Shown here piece by piece: positions 7,042-14,564 of a stretch of 42,818 nt of DNA; the first letter of the stretch is position 1; the number at the start of each line of letters is the position of its first letter. The notes below the pieces were generated by a model, which made no database searches, was not told the origin of the DNA, and saw only the letters and a list, made by a program, of their open reading frames with translations. Both the position numbers and the translations under genes were made by a program. Origin of the DNA: a virus; IMG/VR virus record IMGVR_UViG_3300023176_001474, positions 1 through 42,818 of that record; one strand, 5' to 3'.

Positions 7042-7059
7042 GGGCGACCGAAGCCGCCC
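7042..7059 (+). terminator. Hairpin with plus-strand T tract
   Basis: Plus-strand GGGCGAC-CGAA-GCCGCCC is followed by AATTTTTATTT, i.e. terminator polarity opposite to every gene here. On the minus strand the same stem has a TTCG loop but no T run. It sits between the 68-aa and 147-aa membrane protein genes. It may block antisense transcription, or act as an RNA structure on the minus transcript. Confidence 0.5.
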
Positions 7060-7068
7060 AATTTTTAT

Positions 7069-7275
7069 TTATGGGAATACGACTATTGCCGTACCCATTG
7101 CACCAGTAATCATCCAGCAGACAGCTATTATTGGGATAGTGCTGTTGCGTAGAAATTTTGGATTTAATAGAAATCGCATTCCTACTTTTTGTCCATCAGT
7201 GCAGTTCTGTGTATAGGCTACTATTGAACCCCATACTATAGAAATACCTAGTGTGATTAGAATCATATTGATCAT
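7069..7275 (-). CDS. Small two-TM membrane protein (68 aa)
   Basis: 68 aa from the ATG at 7275 (GAGG about 8 nt upstream). Hydrophobic segments at about 4-21 (MILITLGISIVWGSIVAY) and 48-66 (IPIIAVCWMITGAMGTAIVVF) flank a polar loop. The frame is open back to the ATG in repeat element B (7326), which would add 17 polar residues; the internal start is better supported. Function unknown; it is one of several small membrane proteins upstream of the SleB-like lysis gene. Confidence 0.65.
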   Translation of the reverse strand: MINMILITLGISIVWGSIVAYTQNCTDGQKVGMRFLLNPKFLRNSTIPIIAVCWMITGAMGTAIVVFP

Positions 7276-7295
7276 TTTATTTTCCTCTCTGGATT

Positions 7296-7353
7296 CCACT
7301 TGGTTGATTGTGATACTATGTATCATTATAGATGCCCCAAAAATCTCACTTTT
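7296..7353 (-). promoter_or_regulatory. Repeated TATAATG element, copy B
   Basis: Same order as copy A: AAAAAGTGAGA, GCATCTATAATG, hairpin GATAC-ATA-GTATC (7324-7312), then CCAAGTGG. The loop is inverted relative to copy A while the stem is unchanged. Here CCCAAAAA and TTTTTGGG also form an outer inverted repeat over the GTGAGA box. Located upstream of the 68-aa gene. Confidence 0.5.
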
Positions 7354-7371
7354 TGGGACACTATTTTTGTA

Positions 7372-7524
7372 TTATTTTTGTGCTTTATTTGCACGATATA
7401 TGGCAATTAATAAATCACCAAATGCATATAATAATACCAATGCCCATATTATTAGCATAGGCCAAGTAGCCTCCCAGAATGATATGCCCATTACTTCTGC
7501 GAGTGTGAAAGTGTCTTTTTCCAT
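7372..7524 (-). CDS. Small single-pass membrane protein (50 aa)
   Basis: 50 aa beginning MEKDTFTLAEVMGISF, one membrane segment (TWPMLIIWALVLLYAFGDLLIAIY) and a short basic tail RANKAQK. AGGAG lies 9-10 nt before the ATG. Repeat element C lies 35-75 nt upstream. In that element the ATG of TATAATG is followed two codons later by a stop, so in this copy TATAATG cannot be the gene's start. Similar in size and layout to the 42-aa protein at 5909. Function unknown. Confidence 0.65.
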   Translation of the reverse strand: MEKDTFTLAEVMGISFWEATWPMLIIWALVLLYAFGDLLIAIYRANKAQK

Positions 7525-7547
7525 TGTATATACTCCTCTTGGATTTG

Positions 7548-7602
7548 CACTTGCGTTGATACTATTGTATCATTATAGATGCGTTAATTTTCTCACTTTT
7601 TT
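7548..7602 (-). promoter_or_regulatory. Repeated TATAATG element, copy C
   Basis: AAAAAGTGAGAAAATT, GCATCTATAATG, hairpin GATAC-AATA-GTATC (7571-7558; 4-nt loop), then GCAAGTGC. Upstream of the 50-aa membrane protein gene and just after the terminator of the HNH gene, so a promoter here would be needed to express the downstream genes. Confidence 0.55.
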
Positions 7603-7623
7603 ATTGACGATTTTGATAAAATT

Positions 7624-7645
7624 GGGAACCCCCGAAGGGATTCCC
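7624..7645 (-). terminator. UUCG-loop terminator after HNH gene
   Basis: Minus-strand GGGAATCCC-TTCG-GGGGTTCCC (9-bp stem with G-U pairs) followed by AATTTTATC. It lies 5 nt after the HNH endonuclease gene stop. Confidence 0.8.
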
Positions 7646-7650
7646 TGTAG

Positions 7651-7956
7651 TTATTTTTTACGAGTCCACGATTTACGATTTTTATTATTTTGTGACCGTG
7701 TTGTAGTACGTAAATTTTTTGGTTTGTTATTGGATCTATTACGATCACGATGATCAATAAATCCATTGGTTTTTTTACCAGTAGTCATTTCTTTGACAAT
7801 ACGATGTACATACACTGCTTTGCCATCAATACGAACTGTTTTGTAGCCGTCTCCATGATTAGTACCTGCAAGAGACCCCGCAGCTTGACGACCACGAGAC
7901 TCTTTCCAGTATAGCTGACCATTTTTGAGCTTGAAGAGATTTTTCCATTTCTTCAT
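7651..7956 (-). CDS. HNH homing endonuclease-like protein
   Basis: 101 aa. The C-terminal half has the HNH_3 layout: VHRIVKEM with H51, GFIDHRDRNRSNN with D68/H69, NLRTTTRSQNNKNR with N81 and N90. The N-terminal part (NLFKLKNGQLYWKES) is the short beta region common in free-standing phage HNH endonucleases, which nick or cut DNA and spread by homing. It is a one-gene unit between the tape measure gene and a strong terminator. Its ATG is part of a TATAATG element copy, with TTGGAG 9 nt before it. It may have been inserted here as a mobile element. Confidence 0.85.
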   Translation of the reverse strand: MKKWKNLFKLKNGQLYWKESRGRQAAGSLAGTNHGDGYKTVRIDGKAVYVHRIVKEMTTGKKTNGFIDHRDRNRSNNKPKNLRTTTRSQNNKNRKSWTRKK

Positions 7957-7986
7957 TATAGATGCTCCAATTTCCTCAGTTTTTTA
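7955..7986 (-). promoter_or_regulatory. Repeated TATAATG element, copy D (no hairpin)
   Basis: AAAAACTGAGGAAATTGGAGCATCTATAATGA matches the upstream half of copies A-C but lacks the GATAC/GTATC hairpin; its ATG is the HNH start codon. It overlaps the end of the tape measure gene's 3' flank. Candidate promoter or translation-start cassette. Confidence 0.4.
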
Positions 7987-7993
7987 TACGGGC

Positions 7994-10900
7994 TTAGCGA
8001 TATTTGTAGTTGCGTTCTTTGTTTTGTGCGTTAACACCACTAGCAATAGTTGGCAGCATTTTAACAATTTCTTGTCTTGTTTGCCGTGATACGTCACCTG
8101 TAATGGAAAGATTAACTACTGTATTAGATTTACCTTGATTATTCATAAATCTATCTACTTTATTAGCAGGTACAACTAGTTCTCCTGGAGTTAGCATTGC
8201 TGGAACGCTATCTACTCCTACACGAGAGTAAGGTGTATTAGGCACAATACCGCCTGAATTAAATGGTAAGAAAGGAATACTTCCTAGTACAGAACTAAGA
8301 TCAAAGTTTTTAAATAGAGTTCCGATAGATCCAATAATTTTACCAATAAATCCATCTTTACCAAAAATACCTTTAGTAAAGTCAATTATACCTTTAAACC
8401 CAACACCACCTTTAGATTCTGATTCTGCTGATTTTAAACCTTCTTCTAGCTTTTTACCTGTTTCCTCGGTAATTCCTTCACCTAGTTTAAACAAAGAATT
8501 AAAGAATTCTGTTAGACCACCGCCTTCGGCAGTTAGTCCTTTAAACAAAGCATCAGTAAACCCTGTAACAACAGCATCAATTACAGACATAGTAAACTTA
8601 TCTAATAGTAGTTTGCCAAAGTCTTTAAAATCACCTGTAGAAATTGCTTGTACAAGACCATCTTTAAAAGCTTGTGCAAAATCAGTAGCTGTCTTTTTAC
8701 CTAAAGATTCTCCGTCAGATTTCTTAGGAGGGGAAATTGTAGAACCATCAGCCGTTGTTATAGTGCCAGAACCAGTAATTGAGGCTATTCTTGCATAAAC
8801 AGAATCAAGCCCTTGTTGTGCGGCGTCTCTTTGTCTAACTGCTGCACTAATGCCTGTATTACTTCCTGTCTGTTTATTGTAATCAAACTTCCTTTTAGCA
8901 TCTGCAATAGCTTCTAAAAATAGCTGTTCATCTGCTCGTAAACCTTCTAACTGAACTTTTTGCCAATCACTAAGTTGAGCCGTACCCCCCATAAAACCAA
9001 GAGGTTTAATTCCTGAGTTTAGTGCAGCAAAGAATCCTGTTCCAAACTTAGATACAGCAGAGGCTTGAATAACAAATTCTCCATTAGAAAGCATAGCAGG
9101 AATTTGATCATCTTTAGGCCCACCTGGACCTCGTATATAGCCGCCTGAGGCATAACCACTCGATTCAAGGAAATTAATAAATCTTTTTAATAGACTATTT
9201 TCTGAGGCAGTTCCTCCTACTTTATTATTAGAAAAAGTTCCTCCGATCTCACCAGCAGCTGTTCCAGATTCTCCAAAGGGATTTAAATTTGAAAAGAAGC
9301 TAGTGATATTATCTTTAAATCTATCCCAGCCTGAGATTAAACCATCATAGATAGCATTGCCTATATCTACAACCCAAGCGTCAATATCTGCAACGCTGGC
9401 TGTTAAGGCAGCAACAATAGAACCAAGAATACCGCCAACAATAGCGCCACCGATAGCACCAAAAGGACCAAATAAAAGGCCTACAGCAGCACCAACACCG
9501 CCGCCTTCTATTGCACCGAGTAGTAATGCTTTATCTACCTTGCCGACACTTTCATCAAGAAGGCCTTCAACACCACTAGAAATACTATCTGCAATACCAA
9601 CCACTAGGAGTCCCGAAAAAAGACCTCTTATGAGTGCGCTACCGATTGCAATACCAGAGGCGGTTGCTTTGTCTAATATTTTCTTATCATCTTTAATATC
9701 TATTAAAGTTCCGCTTAACTTAGTACCAAGAGCACCAACGGTAAAGCGAGCACCAATAGCTGTTAAAATAGTTTTAACAATCCAAGCACCTGTGCCAATA
9801 ACTCCGTTTCTAAGTATACCTACAGCAGTAGCTCCAGCAACTGCAAGAGCAAAAGCGCCTCCAAGCTTTTCAGTCATTGGGCCAATGTCAATATCTAAGC
9901 CTTCTGCTAAACCTGCTCCAAATTCTCCTGCTGCATCAATAATAGCATTAATTAGTCTAGTACCAAAACCTTCTTGTCCTGCGTCATCTTTAAAGAAGTT
10001 AATAACTCCATCACCAATTGCACGACCAATATCTTTAGTTGTAACCCCAAATATACCCTTTTCATTTAAAAATGATAAAGCTTGTGGCAAAAAGGCAACT
10101 GCAGCAATACCAAGAGTTATCGGTGCAGTAATAATGCTAAGGAATCCTGCTGCAATCACATAACCTAAACCAAATAAAGCACCCTGAATTGCAGAATTTC
10201 TTAGTTCATTTGGCAAAGCTATTACAACTGCACCTGCAAAGGCGGCTCCTGCCGCTAACCACTTGTTTCTATCTGCAAAACCACCTTCTCTTAAAAATCC
10301 ACCTTCGCCTAACAGTCCACCTACTCTATCCTCTTTTCCATTTTCTTGAGCAAATTCAGGAATTGGAGTACCTTTAATAAATTTATCAATACTTCTACCT
10401 AAATCATTAGAAAACTTATTAGAAACTTCTGAGAGTCTTTGACTAAGTTTTGTTAAATAGCCTAGAATACCCCCATTAGCCGCAATATCATCGGTGAATA
10501 GCTTAAATGTTTCCTGGAAGGCAGATTTTTTTGTAATAAAGAAGTTCATACTCTCTTTAAAAGAATCTGACTCAGTTACTGCATTTTTAATTGCAGAAGA
10601 AAAATCATTAATGGCCTTTATTGCTGTATAAAAGAAACTTGCAATACCGCCGCTACGTCTGCTCTCTCTACCCTTTTCGTTAAAGGGATTTACTTCTTCA
10701 TACCCTAAAAAGATATTTTTAAATTCATCAACAAACTTACGACCCCAAACTTTAACTTCTCCTAATACACCTGTTAAAAGTTGTACGTAGTACCCGCTAC
10801 CAATAGCATATTCGCCTTCGTCAAATATTTTACGCCACCATGAATTACCAATGATTGCGTCATACATATTCTTAAATACTAAAATTACTGAATTTTTCCA

Positions 10901-11962
10901 AGCTTCTAAAGTATTTAATACGTACGATACATTCTTAATAGAGTTTTCAAGATTAATAACAGGTATAGATTTGAAGAAGTCTAAATTTTTTATTCCTTCA
11001 TAAGCTTTTGAAAATCTTTCTCTAAAGGCTTCAGGGTCAAAGTCAAATTGGAATAAACTTAATAAAGCTTTCTTTACATCTTCAACAACAAAAGCAACAT
11101 CATAGGCAAATTTGTAAAATACAATTTGAGCCTTAGATATTTGAATTACTGCATTGTCTGCAATGTAACTAAACGCTGTAGTTAATAATTCAATTTTACC
11201 TGCAGTACTGCCTGAGAAATCAAAGACTTTATCAATTTCAGACAAGGCACGAGTAAACTCGCCCTTCATAATCTCAGTTAGTTCATTTACTGTTGGTGTT
11301 AAAAGCTCAAACTCATCACGAATTTTAGGGAGTTGCTTTAATAAAGAGTCTGCAAGAATATCTGATGTAATTTGACCATCAAAGGCCATCTCTCGAAGTT
11401 CTGCACGACTAACACCTAATGCTTGTGTAAGAGCACTTAAAATTTCAGGTGCGCCTTCTGAAACAGAGTTAAATTCTTCACCACGAAGAACCCCAGAGGC
11501 AAACGCCTGACTAAGTTGAAACAAAGCTGCTTGTTGAGTTGCTAAAGGCTGTCCACCAATTTTAGTAGCCTTATTGATAGCTTCTGTAATTTTTAAAAAA
11601 TCACCACTAGTTCTATTTGTACCTTGAAAAGATCTTGCAAGTCTTTGATAGTTAGTAGCAGTAGTTGTAATACCAGTTCTAGACTCAATTGCAAGTCTAT
11701 TAAGTCTTAGCATTGTTGCAGAGACTGGCTCTCCTTCTTTGGCAACAAGTTTTAATCTGTTTTCTAGCAACTTAAAGCTGTCAGCTGCTTGAACAATACC
11801 TTTAACAGTTACAAACCCTGAATAAGTAGCAATTGCGCCTTTAATTGCAGTTGCTAAGCTTTGTGTTGCCTTTTCTATATTACCAACTGATTGTTCAACT
11901 TTTTTAAGTTCAGAACGAGCCTGTTGGGAGTTCGCACGAACTCTAATTGTTACACCACTCAT
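7994..11962 (-). CDS. Tail tape measure protein
   Basis: 1322 aa. The N-terminal region (SQQARSELKKVEQSV...; ASGVLRGEEFNSVSEGAPEI; LREMAFDGQITSDILADSL) matches the phage tape-measure domain. Long glycine/alanine-rich hydrophobic stretches in the middle (about 570-860) are typical of segments inserted in the host membrane during DNA entry. The C-terminal part has repeated FxSGGIVP...VPAMLTPGELVVPANKV-type motifs seen in tape measure proteins. It sets tail length and is ejected at infection. It follows the tail-assembly chaperone genes as in lambda. GGAGG precedes the ATG, and a strong hairpin (11984-12023) lies just upstream of the gene. Confidence 0.95.
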   Translation of the reverse strand: MSGVTIRVRANSQQARSELKKVEQSVGNIEKATQSLATAIKGAIATYSGFVTVKGIVQAADSFKLLENRLKLVAKEGEPVSATMLRLNRLAIESRTGITTTATNYQRLARSFQGTNRTSGDFLKITEAINKATKIGGQPLATQQAALFQLSQAFASGVLRGEEFNSVSEGAPEILSALTQALGVSRAELREMAFDGQITSDILADSLLKQLPKIRDEFELLTPTVNELTEIMKGEFTRALSEIDKVFDFSGSTAGKIELLTTAFSYIADNAVIQISKAQIVFYKFAYDVAFVVEDVKKALLSLFQFDFDPEAFRERFSKAYEGIKNLDFFKSIPVINLENSIKNVSYVLNTLEAWKNSVILVFKNMYDAIIGNSWWRKIFDEGEYAIGSGYYVQLLTGVLGEVKVWGRKFVDEFKNIFLGYEEVNPFNEKGRESRRSGGIASFFYTAIKAINDFSSAIKNAVTESDSFKESMNFFITKKSAFQETFKLFTDDIAANGGILGYLTKLSQRLSEVSNKFSNDLGRSIDKFIKGTPIPEFAQENGKEDRVGGLLGEGGFLREGGFADRNKWLAAGAAFAGAVVIALPNELRNSAIQGALFGLGYVIAAGFLSIITAPITLGIAAVAFLPQALSFLNEKGIFGVTTKDIGRAIGDGVINFFKDDAGQEGFGTRLINAIIDAAGEFGAGLAEGLDIDIGPMTEKLGGAFALAVAGATAVGILRNGVIGTGAWIVKTILTAIGARFTVGALGTKLSGTLIDIKDDKKILDKATASGIAIGSALIRGLFSGLLVVGIADSISSGVEGLLDESVGKVDKALLLGAIEGGGVGAAVGLLFGPFGAIGGAIVGGILGSIVAALTASVADIDAWVVDIGNAIYDGLISGWDRFKDNITSFFSNLNPFGESGTAAGEIGGTFSNNKVGGTASENSLLKRFINFLESSGYASGGYIRGPGGPKDDQIPAMLSNGEFVIQASAVSKFGTGFFAALNSGIKPLGFMGGTAQLSDWQKVQLEGLRADEQLFLEAIADAKRKFDYNKQTGSNTGISAAVRQRDAAQQGLDSVYARIASITGSGTITTADGSTISPPKKSDGESLGKKTATDFAQAFKDGLVQAISTGDFKDFGKLLLDKFTMSVIDAVVTGFTDALFKGLTAEGGGLTEFFNSLFKLGEGITEETGKKLEEGLKSAESESKGGVGFKGIIDFTKGIFGKDGFIGKIIGSIGTLFKNFDLSSVLGSIPFLPFNSGGIVPNTPYSRVGVDSVPAMLTPGELVVPANKVDRFMNNQGKSNTVVNLSITGDVSRQTRQEIVKMLPTIASGVNAQNKERNYKYR

Positions 11963-11983
11963 ATTTCCTCCATTAATAAAATA

Positions 11984-12023
11984 GCCCCCTAATGTTCTCG
12001 ATAATGAGAAGCCATCAGAGGGC
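11984..12023 (-). terminator. Long hairpin ahead of the tape measure gene
   Basis: GCCCTCTGATG pairs with CATTAGGGGGC on the minus strand (11 bp with G-U pairs); an inner TTCTC/GAGAA stem lies in the loop. T-rich tracts flank it on both strands (CTTTTTATT on plus, TATTTTATT on minus), so it could end transcription both ways or attenuate tape measure expression. Confidence 0.6.
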
Positions 12024-12028
12024 GCTTT

Positions 12029-12358
12029 TTATTCAGGGGTAAGAATACCTATTTTTGTCAATACTTGTTCGATAAAATATTTTGGGGCTTGTTTACTATG
12101 CCCTTGATTTAATCGATCAATGTATTCTACGTCATTTATAATTTCACCTTCAGTAAAGCCAAATTTATCATAACGCTTTTTATTACGCCACCCACTTCTA
12201 GCTCTGCCAGTATCTACTGGTGTTACTATTTTAAGTGTTTTAGTGGCATAATCTATTTGTTTATCTAGTTCTAGGCTTCCGACTCTAGCCATTTCTTCTT
12301 CAACTCGTTTCATTTCTTTTTTAAAGTCAACGATGTCTATAGAAATAAATTCACTCAT
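12029..12358 (-). CDS. HK97 gp10-like tail/neck completion protein
   Basis: 109 aa. The central VTPVDTGRARSGW, the later NDVEYIDRLNQGHSKQAP and the closing helix FIEQVLTKIG match the HK97 gp10-like family, which joins or finishes the tail and neck. In many siphophages this gene sits between head and tube genes; here it follows the tail chaperones and precedes the tape measure. AAAGGA precedes the ATG. Confidence 0.65.
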   Translation of the reverse strand: MSEFISIDIVDFKKEMKRVEEEMARVGSLELDKQIDYATKTLKIVTPVDTGRARSGWRNKKRYDKFGFTEGEIINDVEYIDRLNQGHSKQAPKYFIEQVLTKIGILTPE

Positions 12359-12361
12359 GAG

Positions 12362-12996
12362 CTATCCTTTAGTTGGTTTCCAGCCAGAAGAATCTCCATT
12401 CTTTGCTTTTAACATCATATCGAGGAATCTCCCTTTTGGGACTGCCTGATCAGGAACTTGTTTCTTCTCTGATCCTGCTTTTATAGCCTTTAAGCTAGAG
12501 AATAAACTTTCGGCAGAAGCTTTAACGCCCTGTGATCTAAGCAACAAGTATGTTCTTTGATCTTCTCGCCAACCTACTGGACGTCTTTCGAAGAAGTTAA
12601 TCCAATTAATAAACTCAGTATAGGGCATTTCTTGTTCTAATTTGTAAACAGGAATACCTAATGTATAAGCTATCTCATAGACTATTTCTTCTTTATCGGT
12701 TAGTTTCCCACTTCCCCTAGTCCAGCAATACTCATTATACCGCTAGAAAGATTAGTTAGTTCTCCAATAGGAAAGTCATTAAATTCCTCATCGGTAATTT
12801 CGTCTGCGCCGATGACCGCTAGACGTATAACGTCTCGAATTAAGGCTACATCATCATAAACTTCTTTTTTATTTTGAGCCTTTTTAATTAAATCTTGAAT
12901 ATGCAATACTTCTGAGACTGTTAACTTCTTAACGTCTACATTTTCTCCCATAAACTCAACTTGTTCTAAAATACGTTTTCCAACTAAATGTTTCAT
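12362..12996 (-). CDS. Tail assembly chaperone, -1 frameshift product (GT type)
   Basis: Predicted 211 aa protein made when ribosomes slip -1 at GGGAAAC (12703-12709). It has the first 98 residues of the short chaperone, then 113 residues from the -1 frame: 25 linking residues (LTDKEEIVYEIAYTLGI...) and MPYTEFINWINFFERRPVGWREDQRTYLLL, which resembles the T domain of phage G-GT chaperones (P.G.RED signature). The T part binds the tail tube subunit while the G part binds the tape measure. A separate start at 12628 is possible but has no clear ribosome site. Gene order (tube, chaperones, tape measure) is as expected. Confidence 0.85.
12700..12996 (-). CDS. Tail assembly chaperone, short form (G type)
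   Basis: 98 aa, helical and acidic (LTVSEVLHIQDLIKKAQ, DVALIRDVIRLAVIGADEITDEEFNDF). It overlaps the upstream gene by ATGA. It ends GLGEVGN with the slippery heptamer covering the last two codons before its TAA, so it is the main unshifted product. It binds the tape measure protein during tail assembly; this role is inferred from gene order and the frameshift. Confidence 0.8.
   Translation of the reverse strand: MKHLVGKRILEQVEFMGENVDVKKLTVSEVLHIQDLIKKAQNKKEVYDDVALIRDVIRLAVIGADEITDEEFNDFPIGELTNLSSGIMSIAGLGEVGN
12703..12709 (-). other. Programmed -1 ribosomal frameshift site
   Basis: Minus-strand G GGA AAC immediately before the TAA of the short chaperone fits the X XXY YYZ rule; lambda uses GGGAAAG in the same place. 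The -1 frame is open from here to 12362, and the frame after slippage continues as CTA ACC GAT. Confidence 0.85.
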
Positions 12997-13229
12997 CGAA
13001 TCTTATCTTTCTCTTCAAATAATTCTTTATTATGAGCCTGAAAATCATCAAGCATTTTACGAACTTTATGTAGGGTATCTAGAGTTTCCATAATCTCTTT
13101 ACCCATTTCTGAATCATTATCAAAATCTTGAAAACGTTCAAAACTCTTTCGAATGCTAATATCTACACTACGTCTCATATGACGAAATGTAGTACGCATA
13201 ACAAATGTTTTACTGAATGGTTTATCCAT
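12993..13229 (-). CDS. Small hypothetical tail-region protein
   Basis: 78 aa, charged and helical: basic N-terminus (MRTTFRHMRRSVDISIRKSFERF) and a likely coiled coil at the C-terminus (ETLDTLHKVRKMLDDFQAHNKELFEEKDK). It sits between the tail tube and the chaperone genes and overlaps the latter by ATGA, so it probably helps tail assembly. Not recognised. Confidence 0.65.
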   Translation of the reverse strand: MDKPFSKTFVMRTTFRHMRRSVDISIRKSFERFQDFDNDSEMGKEIMETLDTLHKVRKMLDDFQAHNKELFEEKDKIR

Positions 13230-13254
13230 AATACATATAACTCTCTAATAATAA

Positions 13255-13276
13255 GGAAGCCCCCAGAGGAGCCTCC
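13255..13276 (-). terminator. Hairpin after the tail tube gene
   Basis: Minus-strand GGAGGCTCC pairs with GGGGCTTCC (9 bp with G-U pairs, 4-nt loop), followed by TTATTATTAG. It lies directly downstream of candidate promoter copy 2, so it may be a leaky terminator that lowers expression of downstream genes relative to the abundant tube protein, or a processing hairpin. Confidence 0.6.
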
Positions 13277-13293
13277 TTCTTTAACGTCAGCTA
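13277..13293 (-). promoter_or_regulatory. Candidate phage-RNAP promoter, copy 2 (17-bp motif)
   Basis: Minus-strand TAGCTGACGTTAAAGAA differs from the consensus TACCTGACGTTWAAGAA at one position. It directly abuts the stop codon of the tail tube gene and is followed by GGAGGC, the start of the 13255-13276 hairpin. Confidence 0.5.
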
Positions 13294-13821
13294 TTAAGAA
13301 GCCGCTACTGTCGCAGGACCAAAGAAATCTGATTGCGCTGACAAAGTAACAGTTGCTGTTGTAGCATCTGTCAATGCAGGGTTAACCAAAATAGCTTCGA
13401 TTTTACCTTTGAAGTAGAATTCTGTGTTGTTTGCAGCAATTGTTGAGGCAATTGAATCTGCCAAAGACAATGATGATGCGCACATCAAGAAACGGAAATA
13501 CACTTCAGTACCGATTAGGTTGTGGAAGTCTTCCATATCTGAGGCAACATAGTTTACTGTTACTTCTAGAGTAGGAGCATCCGCTTGACCTTGGATCTGG
13601 GAGGATGTGTTTTGTCCATAAACTGGTACGTTTACAATGTTTGCAGGAGTACCAATTGAAGGGAATTCACGCACAGAAGGCATACGACTAATGTCTGCTG
13701 AATTAGCAGTATCAAAGAGTGCAGCATACCCTGAAGCAGTCTCTGACGCAGGATTCGTAGAGCCGCTATAAATGTCTAGGTAGGAAAAAATTCCTGCGCC
13801 TAGTGATGAAATATGAGCCAT
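13294..13821 (-). CDS. Major tail (tube) protein
   Basis: 175 aa, beta-rich with low charge. Features include LEVTVNYVASDMEDFHNLIGTEVYFRFLM, EFYFKGKIEAILVNP and a C-terminal ATVTLSAQSDFFGPATVAAS, a pattern shared with siphophage tube proteins. Position supports it: after the neck/terminator genes and before the chaperone pair and tape measure. GGAG lies 7-8 nt before the ATG. It polymerises into the tail tube around the tape measure protein. It has its own downstream hairpin, consistent with very high expression. Confidence 0.8.
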   Translation of the reverse strand: MAHISSLGAGIFSYLDIYSGSTNPASETASGYAALFDTANSADISRMPSVREFPSIGTPANIVNVPVYGQNTSSQIQGQADAPTLEVTVNYVASDMEDFHNLIGTEVYFRFLMCASSLSLADSIASTIAANNTEFYFKGKIEAILVNPALTDATTATVTLSAQSDFFGPATVAAS

Positions 13822-13824
13822 TTA

Positions 13825-14226
13825 TTATTCTCCATATATTTTAAATGGTATGATATAGCTAGCACTATAAAGTGCCTTATTAGATGGGTCTAACCCTTCC
13901 ACATTTAAATAAGATGTGTGTAGCTCTGTCCCATTAGTTAATTGTTTGTTTTGTAGTACAGTATCTAAGGTATCACTGATTTCCATAATTCTAGACTGGC
14001 CTTCACCCGCTGATACGAAAATTTTAACAGCAACAATTCCAGATAACTCTTTTATTCCACCAAAGTTAAAGTTTTCACTGCTACTTGGCATAACATTAAG
14101 TCTACAAAATTCTGTTTCATCAGAAATTGTACCTTGATAGTTATCAGGATAAACATCTATACTATGAGTAGTCCAAGAAGAAGAACCAAATACTCCTTCA
14201 ATATCGTCTAAAACGCTATCAAACAT
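13825..14226 (-). CDS. Probable tail terminator protein
   Basis: 133 aa with a mixed alpha/beta layout: N-terminal helix (MFDSVLDDIEGVF), central strands (CRLNVMPSSSENF, LSGIVAVKIFVSAGEG), helix RIMEISDTLDTVLQNK and a final strand ASYIIPFKIYGE. This order and size fit the tail-terminator fold (lambda gpU type) that caps the tube and joins it to the head. It is coupled by TAATG to the upstream neck gene and precedes the tube gene. Assigned mainly by size and position. Confidence 0.6.
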   Translation of the reverse strand: MFDSVLDDIEGVFGSSSWTTHSIDVYPDNYQGTISDETEFCRLNVMPSSSENFNFGGIKELSGIVAVKIFVSAGEGQSRIMEISDTLDTVLQNKQLTNGTELHTSYLNVEGLDPSNKALYSASYIIPFKIYGE

Positions 14227-14564
14227 TATTTGACCTCCCTACTTAGCTGTGCCTCAATTACAAAGTTATTATCACTATAATCAACAATATTATAAGACTT
14301 AGTCCCTACAGTTAATGTATCATAAACTGAAAGATCTATTCCTGACTTCATAAGAGCAGTGGTTATAAAACCTTCTCCTGAAGCTTTTTGTGCTGTTTGT
14401 ATAATGACTTCTACAGTTATAGTAGTTGATGTACTTACTGTAGATCTTGAAGCAAAGTCATAGCCAGAGACATTTTTACTAGAAAGTGTACCTTGTTGTA
14501 CTAAATCACCTGCAGCCGCAAATGCTTTATTAACAGCTGCACTTACTTTTGCAGATAATGACAT
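14226..14564 (-). CDS. Probable head-closure (neck) protein
   Basis: 112 aa. N-terminal helix (LSAKVSAAVNKAFAAAGDLV), then strands typical of head-closure/stopper proteins (TITVEVIIQTAQK, LTVGTKSYNIVDYSDN, FVIEAQLSREV). It lies between the connector gene and the probable tail terminator, with TAATG overlaps on both sides. Assigned by position and strand pattern. Confidence 0.55.
   Translation of the reverse strand: MSLSAKVSAAVNKAFAAAGDLVQQGTLSSKNVSGYDFASRSTVSTSTTITVEVIIQTAQKASGEGFITTALMKSGIDLSVYDTLTVGTKSYNIVDYSDNNFVIEAQLSREVK

Noticed and set aside
7300-7326. Upstream ATG in repeat element B as start of the 68-aa membrane protein (85 aa version)
   Set aside because: The same element in copy C has a stop two codons after its ATG, and a better ribosome site precedes the ATG at 7275. 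The element is more likely regulatory.
7253-7753. Plus-strand open frame of 166 codons crossing repeat elements B and C
   Set aside because: It runs antisense over two supported small genes, a terminator and two repeated elements. Its apparent membrane character comes from reading membrane-protein genes backwards.
9357-10163. Long plus-strand open frame (268 codons) opposite the tape measure gene
   Set aside because: It is the reverse complement of a repetitive Gly/Ala-rich coding stretch, giving Pro/Ser/Ala-rich low-complexity sequence with no ribosome site or plus-strand neighbours.
12362-12628. Independent 88 aa gene in the tail chaperone region
   Set aside because: No good start site, and its frame is continuous with the slippery heptamer at 12703-12709, so it is better explained as the -1 frameshift extension.
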